DNA of 64,000 nucleotides from Streptomyces sp. NBC_01267 (GCF_036241575.1 NZ_CP108455.1:7113001-7177000), one strand, 5' to 3'. Positions 1 through 9,273 are shown, counted from the stretch's first letter. Notes: generated from the sequence alone by a model not told the origin. Translations and numbers: made by a program.

Positions 1-450
1 TCTCGCGTGACGACGTTCCTCGGCGGGGCCAACGCGGTACGGTCGAAGGTCATCGGCGAGGTCGGCCCGCTCCCCGGCGAGTTCTTCTACGCGCACGAGG
101 AGACCGACCTGGCCTGGCGGGCCCTCGACGCGGGCTGGATGATCGACTACCGCGCCGACATGGTCCTCCACCACCCGACGACCGCCCCCTCCCGGCACGC
201 GGTCTACCACCGCATGGTGGCCCGCAACCGGGTCTGGCTGGCCCGCCGGAACCTTCCCGCACCACTGGTGCCGGTCTATCTGGGCGTCTGGATGCTGCTC
301 ACGCTGCTCCGCCGGCCCTCCGGGGCCGCGCTCAAGGCCTGGTTCGGGGGGTTCAAGGAGGGCTGGACGACGCCCTGCGGACCCCGTCGTCCCATGAAAT
401 GGCGTACCGTCTGGCGGCTGACCCGACTGGGTCGGCCCCCGGTGATCTGA
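1..450 (+). CDS. Glycosyltransferase family 2, C-terminal part (5' end outside window)
   Basis: The frame is open from the first base, so only the last 149 residues are present. The segment FYAHEETDLAWRALDAGW is the typical acidic motif of GT-A fold family 2 glycosyltransferases (rhamnosyltransferase-like), which carries the catalytic base. A hydrophobic stretch follows (PLVPVYLGVWMLLTLL), then a basic C-terminus. These enzymes move a sugar from a nucleotide sugar onto a growing cell-surface glycan. The polysaccharide-export ABC transporter about 100 bp downstream fits synthesis of an exported glycan or wall polymer. The acceptor and sugar cannot be read from the sequence. Confidence 0.85.
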   Translation, partial: SRVTTFLGGANAVRSKVIGEVGPLPGEFFYAHEETDLAWRALDAGWMIDYRADMVLHHPTTAPSRHAVYHRMVARNRVWLARRNLPAPLVPVYLGVWMLLTLLRRPSGAALKAWFGGFKEGWTTPCGPRRPMKWRTVWRLTRLGRPPVI

Positions 451-554
451 GAAGCTCCACCCTGAGAGCATCGGGCGTATTTTTGGGACCTGGCCCCTGC
501 GCCTCGCCTGCACCCGATTCCGGCAGCGCATCTTGAACACGAAAGTTTCAACTT

Positions 555-1484
555 GTGAGTGACACAACCCATGGCGGTGCGGTCGCGCTGAGCGACCGCC
601 CGTCTCCCGACGACGGTCTGTCCTCGGCCGAGCTGGCCGGAAAGTACGGCCTGTCGGTGAGCGGTGCCAGGCCTGGGCTCCTGGAGTACGTCCGCCAGAT
701 CTGGGGCCGACGCCACTTCATCCTGGCCTTCTCCTCCGCGAAGCTGTCGGCCCAGTACAGCCAGGCCAAGCTGGGGCAGCTGTGGCAGGTGGCCACCCCC
801 CTGCTCAACGCGGCGGTCTACTACTTCATCTTCGGCCTGCTCCTCAACACCAAGAGGGGGCTGTCGCACGACGTCTTCATCCCCTTCCTGGTGACCGGGG
901 TGTTCGTCTTCACCTTCACGCAGAGTTCGGTGATGGCCGGCGTCCGCGCGATCTCGGGCAACCTCGGGCTGGTGAGGGCGCTGCACTTCCCGCGCGCCTC
1001 GCTGCCCGTCTCGTTCGCCCTGCAGCAGCTCCAGCAGCTGCTGTACTCGATGATCGTGCTCGTGGTGGTGGCCGTCGGCTTCCACAGCTATCCGTCGCTG
1101 TCCTGGCTGCTCGTCATCCCCGTGCTCGCGCTCCAGTTCGTGTTCAACACGGGACTCGCGCTGATCATGGCGAGGCTCGGCAGCAAGACCCCCGACCTGG
1201 CGCAGCTGATGCCGTTCGTGATGCGCACCTGGATGTACGCGTCCGGCGTGATGTTCTCCATCTCGGTGATGCTCAAGGGCAAGCCGCCGTGGATCGCGCA
1301 CGTGCTCCAGTGGAATCCGGCCACGGTCTACATGGACCTGGTCCGGTTCGCCATGATCGACGGGTACGGATCCGAGAATCTGCCTCCGCACGTCTGGGTG
1401 GCCGCAGCGGGCTGGGCGGTTCTGCTGGGCGTCGTGGGCTTCGTGTACTTCTGGAAGGCTGAGGAGCGGTACGGCCGTGGCTGA
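555..1484 (+). CDS. Polysaccharide/teichoic acid-type ABC transporter permease (TagG/Wzm-like)
   Basis: 309-residue membrane protein of the ABC-2 export permease family. A hydrophilic N-terminus of about 60 residues is followed by a segment with SSAKLSAQYSQAKLGQLWQV, typical of this family before the first membrane span, and then about six hydrophobic segments. The GTG start at 555 is the first in frame. The last 8 bp overlap the ATPase gene, so the two are translationally coupled and form one exporter. Together with the upstream glycosyltransferase it probably exports a lipid-linked glycan or wall teichoic acid-like polymer; the substrate is inferred from context only. Confidence 0.88.
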   Translation: MSDTTHGGAVALSDRPSPDDGLSSAELAGKYGLSVSGARPGLLEYVRQIWGRRHFILAFSSAKLSAQYSQAKLGQLWQVATPLLNAAVYYFIFGLLLNTKRGLSHDVFIPFLVTGVFVFTFTQSSVMAGVRAISGNLGLVRALHFPRASLPVSFALQQLQQLLYSMIVLVVVAVGFHSYPSLSWLLVIPVLALQFVFNTGLALIMARLGSKTPDLAQLMPFVMRTWMYASGVMFSISVMLKGKPPWIAHVLQWNPATVYMDLVRFAMIDGYGSENLPPHVWVAAAGWAVLLGVVGFVYFWKAEERYGRG

Positions 1485-2262
1485 GGAAATGAACCAGGCG
1501 CGCATCCCCACGGTCATCGCCGACGATGTGCACATCGTGTACCGCGTCAACGCCGGTGGCGGCGGCAAGGGCGCGGCCACCGCGGCGCTCAGCCGGATCG
1601 TGGGCAAGGACAAGAGCGCGTCGCGCGGAGTCCGCAAGGTCCACGCCGTACGCGGGGTGACCTTCACGGCGTACCGGGGCGAGGCCATCGGTCTCATCGG
1701 ATCCAACGGGTCCGGCAAGTCGACCCTGCTGCGGGCCATCGCCGGACTGCTGCCGACCGAGAGCGGCAAGGTCTACACCGACGGCCAGCCCTCCCTGCTG
1801 GGGGTCAACGCCGCGCTGATGAACGACCTCACCGGCGAGCGCAACGTCATCCTCGGTGGCCTGGCCATGGGCATGTCGCGCGAGGAGATCCGCGAGCGGT
1901 ACCAGGGGATCGTCGACTTCTCCGGCATCAACGAGAAGGGCGACTTCATCACCCTGCCGATGCGGACGTACTCCTCCGGCATGGCGGCCAGGCTCAGGTT
2001 CTCCATCGCGGCGGCCAAGAACCACGACGTCCTCATGATCGACGAGGCGCTGGCGACCGGCGACCGCAAGTTCCAGATCCGTTCGGAACAGCGCATCCGC
2101 GAACTCCGCAAGGAGGCCGGCACGGTCTTCCTCGTCAGCCACAGCAACAAGTCGATCAGGGACACCTGCGACCGCGTCCTGTGGCTGGAGAAGGGCGAGC
2201 TGCTGATGGACGGTCCGACCGAAGAGGTCGTCAAGGCGTACGAGAAGGAGACCGGCAAGTAA
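1477..2262 (+). CDS. Polysaccharide-export ABC transporter ATPase (TagH/Wzt-like)
   Basis: 261-residue nucleotide-binding subunit. Walker A is GSNGSGKST at about residues 75-83. The degenerate signature YSSGMAARL and Walker B VLMIDEAL followed by ATGD are typical of the Wzt/TagH export subfamily rather than of importers. No C-terminal carbohydrate-binding extension is present, so it is the short TagH type. The start overlaps the permease by 8 bp. A strong terminator begins 14 bp after the stop, which closes this operon before the hopanoid genes. Confidence 0.9.
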   Translation: MAEEMNQARIPTVIADDVHIVYRVNAGGGGKGAATAALSRIVGKDKSASRGVRKVHAVRGVTFTAYRGEAIGLIGSNGSGKSTLLRAIAGLLPTESGKVYTDGQPSLLGVNAALMNDLTGERNVILGGLAMGMSREEIRERYQGIVDFSGINEKGDFITLPMRTYSSGMAARLRFSIAAAKNHDVLMIDEALATGDRKFQIRSEQRIRELRKEAGTVFLVSHSNKSIRDTCDRVLWLEKGELLMDGPTEEVVKAYEKETGK

Positions 2263-2275
2263 CCGGTCCACCGCA

Positions 2276-2310
2276 GAAGCCCCCCGCCGGATTTTCCGGC
2301 GGGGGGCTTC
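2276..2310 (+). terminator. Rho-independent-type terminator after the export ABC operon
   Basis: Perfect 15-bp inverted repeat GAAGCCCCCCGCCGG / CCGGCGGGGGGCTTC with a 5-base ATTTT loop, starting 14 bp after the ATPase stop codon. There is no long T-run, as is usual in Streptomyces. Confidence 0.85.
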
Positions 2311-2702
2311 TCGTCTGCGGATCGCCGGACGGACCCGCCGGCCGCGGCGGGATCCGGGCGTCCGGCGGCGCGTCACGCACTGCTCCTGATGAGTCAAGTG
2401 ATCGTCAAGTACTGTGCGCGCAGGGAAGGTTGTCGGCGATTGAAGTGTTCTTGTGATGTGCGCTGCACCCCGCCGACGTGCCAGGCGTTGTACAACGTAA
2501 GCTGTACCGGTGCTGATTCACGGCAAGTGGGGCCATAACCCCGCGTCGCCATCCCGGCGTCGCCTTGCCTGAAGGTCCGCGCGGCGTGTCCGAAATGGGA
2601 TGTATTGAGTCAGCAGTGTAGAACGGGAGATGTGACGGCAATGGCAACGGACGTGTCCCAGCTCCGAGATGTTCTCGCCGTTCCCGCGCCTGGCAGCATG
2701 CG
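2311..2702 (+). promoter_or_regulatory. Leader and presumed promoter region of the hopanoid operon
   Basis: No full-length gene lies here. Visible elements are two direct copies of GTCAAGT at 2393-2399 and 2404-2410 (11-bp period), a 12-bp perfect palindrome CGTTGTACAACG at 2486-2497, and a short reading frame at 2641-2706. No -35/-10 pair matches well enough to place the start site. The palindrome and the 11-bp-period repeat are candidate regulator sites by form only. Confidence 0.45.
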
Positions 2703-2706
2703 GTGA
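2641..2706 (+). CDS. Possible 21-residue leader peptide coupled to hpnC
   Basis: ATG at 2641 is preceded by CGGGAG at 2624-2629. It opens a 21-codon frame whose TGA (2704-2706) overlaps the GTG start of hpnC (2703-2705) as GTGA. The hpnC start has no Shine-Dalgarno of its own, so hpnC translation could depend on this frame. The peptide MATDVSQLRDVLAVPAPGSM has no recognised family. It may also simply be untranslated leader. Confidence 0.3.
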   Translation: MATDVSQLRDVLAVPAPGSMR

Positions 2707-3623
2707 CGGGCGTCCGGGACGCGGGCACCGACAGCCATGCGCGCACCACGCTCGACAAGGCCTCCGGCGAGAACTTCCCGGTGGCCCCGTTCTTCCTGCC
2801 ACGTGCCTGGCGCGACGACCTGATGGCCGTGTACGGGTACGCCCGCCTCGTCGACGACATCGGCGACGGCGACCTCGCCTCACCCGCCACCGACGCCCGC
2901 CTCCTGGGCCTCGATCCCGCGCTGGCCGACGACCGGCTCGCGATGCTCGACGCCTTCGAGGCCGACCTCCACCGGGTGTTCGGGGACGCGCAGGAACAGC
3001 CGCGCCACCCCATCCTGCGCACGCTCCGGCCGACCGTCCGCCGCTGCGCCCTGACACCCGAGCCGTTCCTCGGGCTGATCCGGGCCAACCGCCAGGACCA
3101 GACGGTGCGGCGCTACGAGACGTACGAGGACCTCCTCGCGTACTGCGAACTCTCGGCCAATCCCGTCGGCCGCCTCGTCCTGCAGATCACCGGTACCGCC
3201 AGCCCGGAACGCATCCGGCGCTCCGACGCCATCTGCACCGCGCTGCAGATCGTCGAACACCTCCAGGACGTCGCCGAGGACCTCGGCCGCGACCGCATCT
3301 ATCTCCCCGCCCTGGACATGAAGCGATTCCACGTCCGGGAAGCGGATCTGGCCGTGCCGAGCGCGGGTGCTTCCGTGCGGGCGCTCATCGCCTACGAAGC
3401 CCAACGCGCCCGGGGTCTGCTGAATGAAGGCACCCCGCTGGTGGGTAGCGTCCACGGCAGGCTCAAGCTGCTGCTCGCCGGGTTCGTCGCCGGTGGAAGC
3501 GCCGCTCTCCAGGCGGTCTCCGCCGCCGGATTCGACGTGCTTCCCGGACCGCCCAAGCCCACGAAGCTCACGCTGTTGCGCGAAGTGGGAGCCGTCTTGC
3601 GAGGAACGCGTAGAGAGGGGTGA
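2703..3623 (+). CDS. hpnC: Hydroxysqualene synthase HpnC
   Basis: 306-residue squalene/phytoene-synthase family protein. The two aspartate-rich Mg-diphosphate motifs are DDIGDGD (residues 51-57) and DVAED (189-193), the latter followed by LGRDRIYLP. In the three-enzyme bacterial squalene route HpnC converts presqualene diphosphate to hydroxysqualene. It is assigned as HpnC rather than HpnD by order (first of the pair, followed by hpnD and hpnE) and by its more divergent sequence. The GTG start overlaps a short upstream frame, and the 3' end overlaps hpnD by 4 bp (GTGA). It is the first gene of the hopanoid operon. Confidence 0.9.
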   Translation: MTGVRDAGTDSHARTTLDKASGENFPVAPFFLPRAWRDDLMAVYGYARLVDDIGDGDLASPATDARLLGLDPALADDRLAMLDAFEADLHRVFGDAQEQPRHPILRTLRPTVRRCALTPEPFLGLIRANRQDQTVRRYETYEDLLAYCELSANPVGRLVLQITGTASPERIRRSDAICTALQIVEHLQDVAEDLGRDRIYLPALDMKRFHVREADLAVPSAGASVRALIAYEAQRARGLLNEGTPLVGSVHGRLKLLLAGFVAGGSAALQAVSAAGFDVLPGPPKPTKLTLLREVGAVLRGTRREG

Positions 3624-4570
3624 GCCGGACAGTGGAGGGACACACGCTGGTCTCCGGGCCCGTAATGGCTGCATACACGTACTGCGAGGCAGTCACGGGG
3701 CAGCAGGCGCGTAATTTCGCGTACGGCATCAGGCTGCTGCCCGCAGACAAGCGGCAGGCGATGTCCGCGCTGTACGCCTTCTCGCGCCGCGTCGACGACA
3801 TCGGCGACGGCGAACTGGCACCCGACGTCAAGCAGGAGCGGCTGGAGTCGACCCGCGAACTGCTCGGACGGATCCGTGAAGGAGCCGTCGACGAGGACGA
3901 CACCGACCCGGTCGCGGTGGCCCTCGCCGACGCGGCACGACGGTTCCCGATTCCGCTCGGCGGGCTCGACGAGCTCATCGACGGCGTACTGATGGACGTG
4001 CGCGGCGAGACCTACGAGACCTGGGACGACCTGGAGGTCTACTGCCGTTGTGTGGCCGGTGCGATCGGCCGGCTCTCGCTCGGCGTCTTCGGCAGCGGCA
4101 CCGGCACGGCCGACGCCGAGCGGGCCTCCGAGTACGCCGACACGCTCGGTCTCGCCCTCCAGCTCACCAACATCCTGCGCGACGTCCGGGAGGACGCGGG
4201 CAACGGACGCACGTACCTGCCTGCCGACGACCTCGCCAAGTTCGGCTGCTCCGCGGGCTTCCACAGCGCGACGCCGCCCGAGGGCTCCGACTTCGCGGGT
4301 CTGGTGCACTTCGAAGTGCGGCGCGCCCGCGCGCTCTTCGCCGAGGGGTACCGGCTGCTGCCCTACCTCGACCGCCGCAGCGGAGCCTGTGTCGCCGCGA
4401 TGGCGGGCATCTACCGCCGTCTCCTGGACCGCATCGAAAGGGACCCCGAGGCGGTCCTGCGCGGACGTGTCTCGCTCCCCGGCCGGGAGAAGGCGTACGT
4501 CGCGGTGCGCGGCCTCTCCGGCCTCGACACCAGGCACATCTCGCGGCAGAGCGCCCGGAGGCGCGCCTGA
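3620..4570 (+). CDS. hpnD: Presqualene diphosphate synthase HpnD
   Basis: 316-residue trans-isoprenyl diphosphate synthase (squalene/phytoene synthase fold). Aspartate-rich motifs are DDIGDGE (59-65) and DVRED (188-192) followed by AGNGRTYLP. HpnD condenses two farnesyl diphosphates head-to-head to presqualene diphosphate, the first step of hopanoid squalene synthesis. The GTG start overlaps hpnC by 4 bp. A gap of 127 bp before hpnE is unusual in this otherwise overlapping operon. Confidence 0.92.
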   Translation: MSRTVEGHTLVSGPVMAAYTYCEAVTGQQARNFAYGIRLLPADKRQAMSALYAFSRRVDDIGDGELAPDVKQERLESTRELLGRIREGAVDEDDTDPVAVALADAARRFPIPLGGLDELIDGVLMDVRGETYETWDDLEVYCRCVAGAIGRLSLGVFGSGTGTADAERASEYADTLGLALQLTNILRDVREDAGNGRTYLPADDLAKFGCSAGFHSATPPEGSDFAGLVHFEVRRARALFAEGYRLLPYLDRRSGACVAAMAGIYRRLLDRIERDPEAVLRGRVSLPGREKAYVAVRGLSGLDTRHISRQSARRRA

Positions 4571-4697
4571 TGCCCCTCGACAGACCCGCTCCGCGAACCG
4601 CGGTCCGGCGGCACTCAACCTCCCGGGGGACCGGCGCGTCCCTGACTGCGATGCCCTGCTGTCCGGACCCGGCCGCCGGGGCCGAGAAGGAGGGCGT

Positions 4698-6101
4698 ATG
4701 ACAGCCGGAGGAACGCGCTCCGCGCACGCGGTGGTGATCGGCGGAGGCCTCGCCGGGGTCACGGCCGCGCTCGAACTCGCCGACGCCGGAGTGCGGGTGA
4801 CCCTGCTCGAAGGCCGGCCGCGGCTGGGCGGCCTCGCCTTCTCCTTCCAGCGCGGCGAGCTCACCGTGGACAACGGCCAGCACGTCTACCTGCGTTGCTG
4901 CACCGCCTACCGCTGGTTCCTCGACCGGGTCGACGGAACGGCCCTGGCTCCGCTGCAGGACCGGCTCGACGTTCCCGTACTCGACGTCGCACCGGCCGGT
5001 GGCCCGCGGCTGGGCCGGTTGCGCCGCAGCGCGCTGCCCGTGCCGCTGCACCTCGCCAGGAGCCTCGCGACCTATCCGCATCTCTCGCTCGCCGAGCGGG
5101 CGAGCGTCGGCCGCGCCGCGCTGGCTCTCAAGGGACTCGACCTGGCCGACCCGGCCCTCGATGCCGTCGACTTCGCGAGCTGGCTGCGCCGCCACGGCCA
5201 GTCGGACCGCACCATCGAGGCCCTCTGGGACCTGGTGGGCGTCGCCACGCTCAACGCCACCGCGCCCCACGCCTCGCTGGGACTCGCCGCGATGGTCTTC
5301 AAGACCGGGCTGCTCTCCGAGGCGGGGGCCGCCGACATCGGCTGGGCCCACGTACCGCTCGGCGAACTGCACGACACACTCGCCCGCAAGGCGCTCGACT
5401 CCGCGGGGGTGCGCACCGAACTGCGTACCCGTGTCACGGACATCTCCCGTGACGACAACTCCGGTGCGGGCGAGGAGAGTTGGCGCGTCGAGGTGGACGG
5501 CGGGACGCTCACGGCCGACGCCGTCGTGCTCGCGGTGCCGCAGCGTGAGACCCATGCCCTGCTCCCCGAAGGCGCGCTCGAAACCCCTGGGAATCTGCTG
5601 GAGATCGGAACCTCACCGATCCTCAACGTCCATGTCGTGTACGACCGCAAAGTACTCCGGAAGCCCTTCTTCGCCGCGCTCGGCACCCCCGTGCAGTGGG
5701 TCTTCGACCGCACGGACGCCTCGGGGCTGAAGGGCGGCGGGCAGTACCTGGCGCTCTCCCAGTCCGTCGCGGACGACGACATCGACCAGCCTGTGTCCGT
5801 GCTGCGGCAGCGTTATCTTCCCGAGCTGGAACGGCTGCTCCCCGCCGCGCGCGGCGCGGGTGTACGGGACTTCTTCGTCACCAGGGAACGGACCGCGACG
5901 TTCGCGCCCGCCCCGGGTGTCGGGCGACTGCGCCCGGGTGCACGTACCAGGACACCCGGGCTCTATCTGGCGGGTGCGTGGACCGCCACCGGCTGGCCGG
6001 CGACCATGGAAGGCGCAGTGCGCAGCGGCTTCAGCGCCGCTGGTGCCGCGCTCTCCGGACTCGGCCGCCCCCACGATCATCCGCTTCAGGAGGCGGCATG
6101 A
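4698..6101 (+). CDS. hpnE: Hydroxysqualene dehydroxylase HpnE (FAD-dependent)
   Basis: 467-residue FAD-dependent amine-oxidase/phytoene-desaturase family protein. The N-terminal dinucleotide motif is VVIGGGLAGVTAALELADAG, followed by LLEGRPRLGG; the C-terminal FAD-contact region LYLAGAWTATGWPATMEGAV is intact. HpnE reduces hydroxysqualene to squalene. The frame stays open far upstream (to about 4050), but there it overlaps hpnD and is arginine/serine-rich. The ATG at 4698, preceded by GAAGGAGGG, puts the FAD motif at residue 15, as is normal. The 3' end overlaps the next gene as ATGA. Confidence 0.92.
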   Translation: MTAGGTRSAHAVVIGGGLAGVTAALELADAGVRVTLLEGRPRLGGLAFSFQRGELTVDNGQHVYLRCCTAYRWFLDRVDGTALAPLQDRLDVPVLDVAPAGGPRLGRLRRSALPVPLHLARSLATYPHLSLAERASVGRAALALKGLDLADPALDAVDFASWLRRHGQSDRTIEALWDLVGVATLNATAPHASLGLAAMVFKTGLLSEAGAADIGWAHVPLGELHDTLARKALDSAGVRTELRTRVTDISRDDNSGAGEESWRVEVDGGTLTADAVVLAVPQRETHALLPEGALETPGNLLEIGTSPILNVHVVYDRKVLRKPFFAALGTPVQWVFDRTDASGLKGGGQYLALSQSVADDDIDQPVSVLRQRYLPELERLLPAARGAGVRDFFVTRERTATFAPAPGVGRLRPGARTRTPGLYLAGAWTATGWPATMEGAVRSGFSAAGAALSGLGRPHDHPLQEAA

Positions 6102-7180
6102 GCACTGTTACTGGAACAAGAGGAGAGCCTGTGACCCCGGCCGCAGACACCGTCGACATCGTCGCGCTTCTGGAGCGCGGACGGGCCCTGTCCTCACCGG
6201 TGCTGCGCGCTGCCGTTGACCGGCTCGCACCACCCATGGACACCGTCGCCGCCTACCACTTCGGCTGGATCGACGCCGAGGGCCGCCCCTCCGACGGGGA
6301 CGGCGGCAAGGCCGTGCGCCCGGCACTCGCGCTGCTCTCGGCGGAGGCCGCGGGCGCCGCGGCGGAGGTCGGCATTCCCGGCGCCGTCGCCGTGGAACTC
6401 GTCCACAACTTCTCGCTGCTGCACGACGACCTGATGGACGGGGACGAGCAGCGCCGCCACCGGGACACCGTCTGGAAGGTGCACGGCCCCGCCCAGGCGA
6501 TCCTCGTCGGCGACGCGCTCTTCGCACTGGCGAACGAGATCCTGCTGGAGCTCGGCACCGTGGAGGCCGGGCGCGCCACGCGCCGGCTCACCACCGCCAC
6601 CCGCAAGCTGATCGACGGTCAGGCCCAGGACATCTCCTACGAGCACCGCGAACGGGTCACCGTCGAGGAGTGCCTGGAGATGGAGGGCAACAAGACGGGC
6701 GCCCTGCTCGCCTGCGCCGTCTCCATCGGCGCGGTGCTCGGCGGCGCCGACGACCGGACGGCCGACACGCTGGAGGCGTACGGCTACCACCTCGGCCTGG
6801 CGTTCCAGGCCGTCGACGACCTGCTCGGCATCTGGGGCGACCCGGAGGCGACCGGCAAGCAGACCTGGAGCGACCTGCGCCAGCGCAAGAAGTCCCTGCC
6901 GGTCGTCGCGGCACTCGCGGCCGGCGGACCGGCGTCGGAACAGCTGGGCGAACTGCTCGCTGCCGACGCCAAGAGCAATGACTTCGACACCTTCTCCGAG
7001 GAGGAGTTCGCCGCACGGGCGGCTCTCATCGAAGAGGCGGGCGGCCGGGAGTGGACCTCCCAGGAAGCCCGCAGGCAGCACGCGATCGCCATCGACGCGC
7101 TCACCGGTGTCGAAATGCCGGAAAGGGTACGGGCGCAGCTCATCGCGCTCGCCGACTTCGTCGTAGTACGGAAGAGATGA
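6098..7180 (+). CDS. Polyprenyl (farnesyl/geranylgeranyl-type) diphosphate synthase
   Basis: 360-residue trans-prenyltransferase. The first aspartate-rich motif is DDLMD (110-114, context LLHDDLMDGDEQRR). The second is DDLLGIWGD (240-248), a variant common in actinobacterial enzymes. It makes a C15-C20 allylic diphosphate from IPP and DMAPP; in this operon it most likely supplies farnesyl diphosphate to HpnD, though chain length cannot be fixed by eye. The ATG at 6098 has AGGAGG just upstream and overlaps the hpnE stop by 4 bp. The frame is open upstream to 5696, but that part overlaps hpnE. Confidence 0.9.
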   Translation: MSTVTGTRGEPVTPAADTVDIVALLERGRALSSPVLRAAVDRLAPPMDTVAAYHFGWIDAEGRPSDGDGGKAVRPALALLSAEAAGAAAEVGIPGAVAVELVHNFSLLHDDLMDGDEQRRHRDTVWKVHGPAQAILVGDALFALANEILLELGTVEAGRATRRLTTATRKLIDGQAQDISYEHRERVTVEECLEMEGNKTGALLACAVSIGAVLGGADDRTADTLEAYGYHLGLAFQAVDDLLGIWGDPEATGKQTWSDLRQRKKSLPVVAALAAGGPASEQLGELLAADAKSNDFDTFSEEEFAARAALIEEAGGREWTSQEARRQHAIAIDALTGVEMPERVRAQLIALADFVVVRKR

Positions 7181-7281
7181 TCACCATCGCCACATAATTC
7201 GCAGTCGCCGGCCGGCGTCCGTGGACGCCGGCCGACGGAGACCCCAGCACAGCAGAGGAAGTACTGCACGAAGGGGAAGCC

Positions 7282-9273
7282 ATGACAGCGACGACCGACG
7301 GAAGCCCCGGAGCCATGGAGCCCCGCGCAGCCTCGGCCAGTGAAACAACCGAAACTATCCCCGTCGGCGATCCGGTACGTGACGCCGCCGAGCGGGCCGC
7401 AGCGAACTCCGTCGAGTACCTGCTCCGAGCCCAGGACGCCCAAGGCTGGTGGAAGGGCGATCTGGAAACCAACGTCACCATGGACGCCGAGGATCTGCTG
7501 CTGAGACAGTTCCTCGGAATCCAGGACGCGCGGACCACCGAGGCCGCGGGCCGGTTCATCCGGGGCGAGCAGCGCGAGGACGGCACCTGGGCCACCTTCT
7601 TCAAGGGCCCCGGTGAACTCTCCACCACCATCGAGGCGTACGTGGCCCTGCGGCTCGCCGGGGACGCACCCGACGCACCGCACATGGCACTCGCCTCCTC
7701 CTGGATCCGCGCCCACGGCGGGGTCGCCGCGAGCCGGGTGTTCACCAGGATCTGGCTCGCGCTCTTCGGCTGGTGGAAATGGGACGACCTCCCCGAGCTA
7801 CCACCTGAGATGATTTTCCTGCCGAAGTGGTTCCCGCTCAACATCTACGATTTCGGCTGCTGGGCCCGGCAGACGATCGTGCCGCTCACCGTCGTCTCGG
7901 CGAAACGCCCGGTACGCCCGGCCCCCTTCGCCCTGGACGAGCTGCACATCGACCCCGGCGACCCCAATCCGGCCAAACCGCTTGCATCCGTGTCCAGTTG
8001 GGACGGGGCGTTCCAGCGTCTCGACAAGGCGCTGCACGTCTACCACCGCATCGCACCGCGAAGATTCCGCAAGGCGGCGATGAACGCGGCGGCCCGCTGG
8101 ATCATCGAGCGGCAGGAGAACGACGGCTGCTGGGGCGGTATCCAGCCGCCCGCCGTGTACTCGGTGATCGCCCTGCACCTGCTGGGATACGACATCGACC
8201 ACCCCGTGATGCGGGCGGGCCTCGCGTCGCTGGACCGGTTCGCCATCTGGCGCGAGGACGGCGCCCGCATGATCGAGGCGTGCCAGTCCCCGGTCTGGGA
8301 CACCTGCCTGGCCACCATCGCGCTGGCGGACGCGGGGCTGAGCCCCGATCACCCGGCGCTCGTCAAGGCCGCCGAGTGGATGCTCGGCGAAGAGATCGAC
8401 CGGCCCGGCGACTGGTCCGTACGCCGTCCCGAACTGGCCCCCGGCGGCTGGGCGTTCGAGTTCCACAACGACAACTACCCCGACATCGACGACACCGCCG
8501 AGGTCGTCCTGGCCCTGCGTCGCGTTCAGGTGCCGGACCGGGGGCGCCTGGAAGGTGCCATCGCGCGGGGCGTGCGCTGGAATCTCGGTATGCAGTCCAA
8601 GGACGGCGCCTGGGGAGCCTTCGACGCCGACAACGACAGTCCGTTCCCGAACCGGCTGCCGTTCTGCGACTTCGGTGAGGTCATCGACCCGCCGTCGGCC
8701 GACGTCACCGGGCACGTCGTGGAGATGCTCGCCATCGAGGGGAAGGCCCACGACCCGCGCACCCGGCGCGGGATCGAGTGGCTCCTCGCCGAACAGGAGG
8801 CGACCGGGGCCTGGTTCGGGCGCTGGGGCGTCAACTACATCTACGGCACCGGGTCGGTGATCCCGGCACTCACCGCGGCCGGGCTGCCCACCTCCCATCC
8901 GGCCATCCGCCGTGCGGTCTCCTGGCTGGAGTCCGTACAGAACGAGGACGGCGGCTGGGGCGAGGACCTCCGCTCCTACAAGGAGGAGGAGTGGATCGGG
9001 CACGGCGCCTCGACCGCGTCGCAGACCGCCTGGGCACTGCTGGCGCTGCTCGCGGCGGGGGAGCGGGAGAACAAGGCCGTGGAGCGGGGCGTCAGCTGGC
9101 TCGCCGAGACACAGCGTCCGGACGGCGCCTGGGACGAGCCGTTCTTCACCGGCACCGGCTTCCCCTGGGACTTCTCGATCAACTACAACCTCTACCGGCA
9201 GGTCTTCCCGCTCACCGCACTGGGACGGTACGTCCACGGTGAGCCCTTCGCCGCGACCCGGCAGGGGAGCTGA
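7282..9273 (+). CDS. shc: Squalene-hopene cyclase (HpnF)
   Basis: 663 residues, normal for the family. The catalytic DXDD motif is DIDD at residues 401-404 (context NYPDIDDTAEVV). Several QW repeats are visible, for example QDAQGWW near 51, QEDGTW-like near 98, QENDGCWGG near 278, QSKDGAWG, QNEDGGWG and QRPDGAWD near the C-terminus. The protein is a monotopic membrane alpha-alpha-barrel that cyclises squalene to hopene/hopanol by protonation. It follows a 101-bp spacer, and its TGA overlaps the next ATG (TGATG). Confidence 0.97.
   Translation: MTATTDGSPGAMEPRAASASETTETIPVGDPVRDAAERAAANSVEYLLRAQDAQGWWKGDLETNVTMDAEDLLLRQFLGIQDARTTEAAGRFIRGEQREDGTWATFFKGPGELSTTIEAYVALRLAGDAPDAPHMALASSWIRAHGGVAASRVFTRIWLALFGWWKWDDLPELPPEMIFLPKWFPLNIYDFGCWARQTIVPLTVVSAKRPVRPAPFALDELHIDPGDPNPAKPLASVSSWDGAFQRLDKALHVYHRIAPRRFRKAAMNAAARWIIERQENDGCWGGIQPPAVYSVIALHLLGYDIDHPVMRAGLASLDRFAIWREDGARMIEACQSPVWDTCLATIALADAGLSPDHPALVKAAEWMLGEEIDRPGDWSVRRPELAPGGWAFEFHNDNYPDIDDTAEVVLALRRVQVPDRGRLEGAIARGVRWNLGMQSKDGAWGAFDADNDSPFPNRLPFCDFGEVIDPPSADVTGHVVEMLAIEGKAHDPRTRRGIEWLLAEQEATGAWFGRWGVNYIYGTGSVIPALTAAGLPTSHPAIRRAVSWLESVQNEDGGWGEDLRSYKEEEWIGHGASTASQTAWALLALLAAGERENKAVERGVSWLAETQRPDGAWDEPFFTGTGFPWDFSINYNLYRQVFPLTALGRYVHGEPFAATRQGS

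Noticed and set aside
4050..4697. Long N-terminal extension of hpnE
   Set aside because: It overlaps hpnD out of frame, is Arg/Ser/Pro-rich, and ATG 4698 has a good ribosome site right before the FAD motif.
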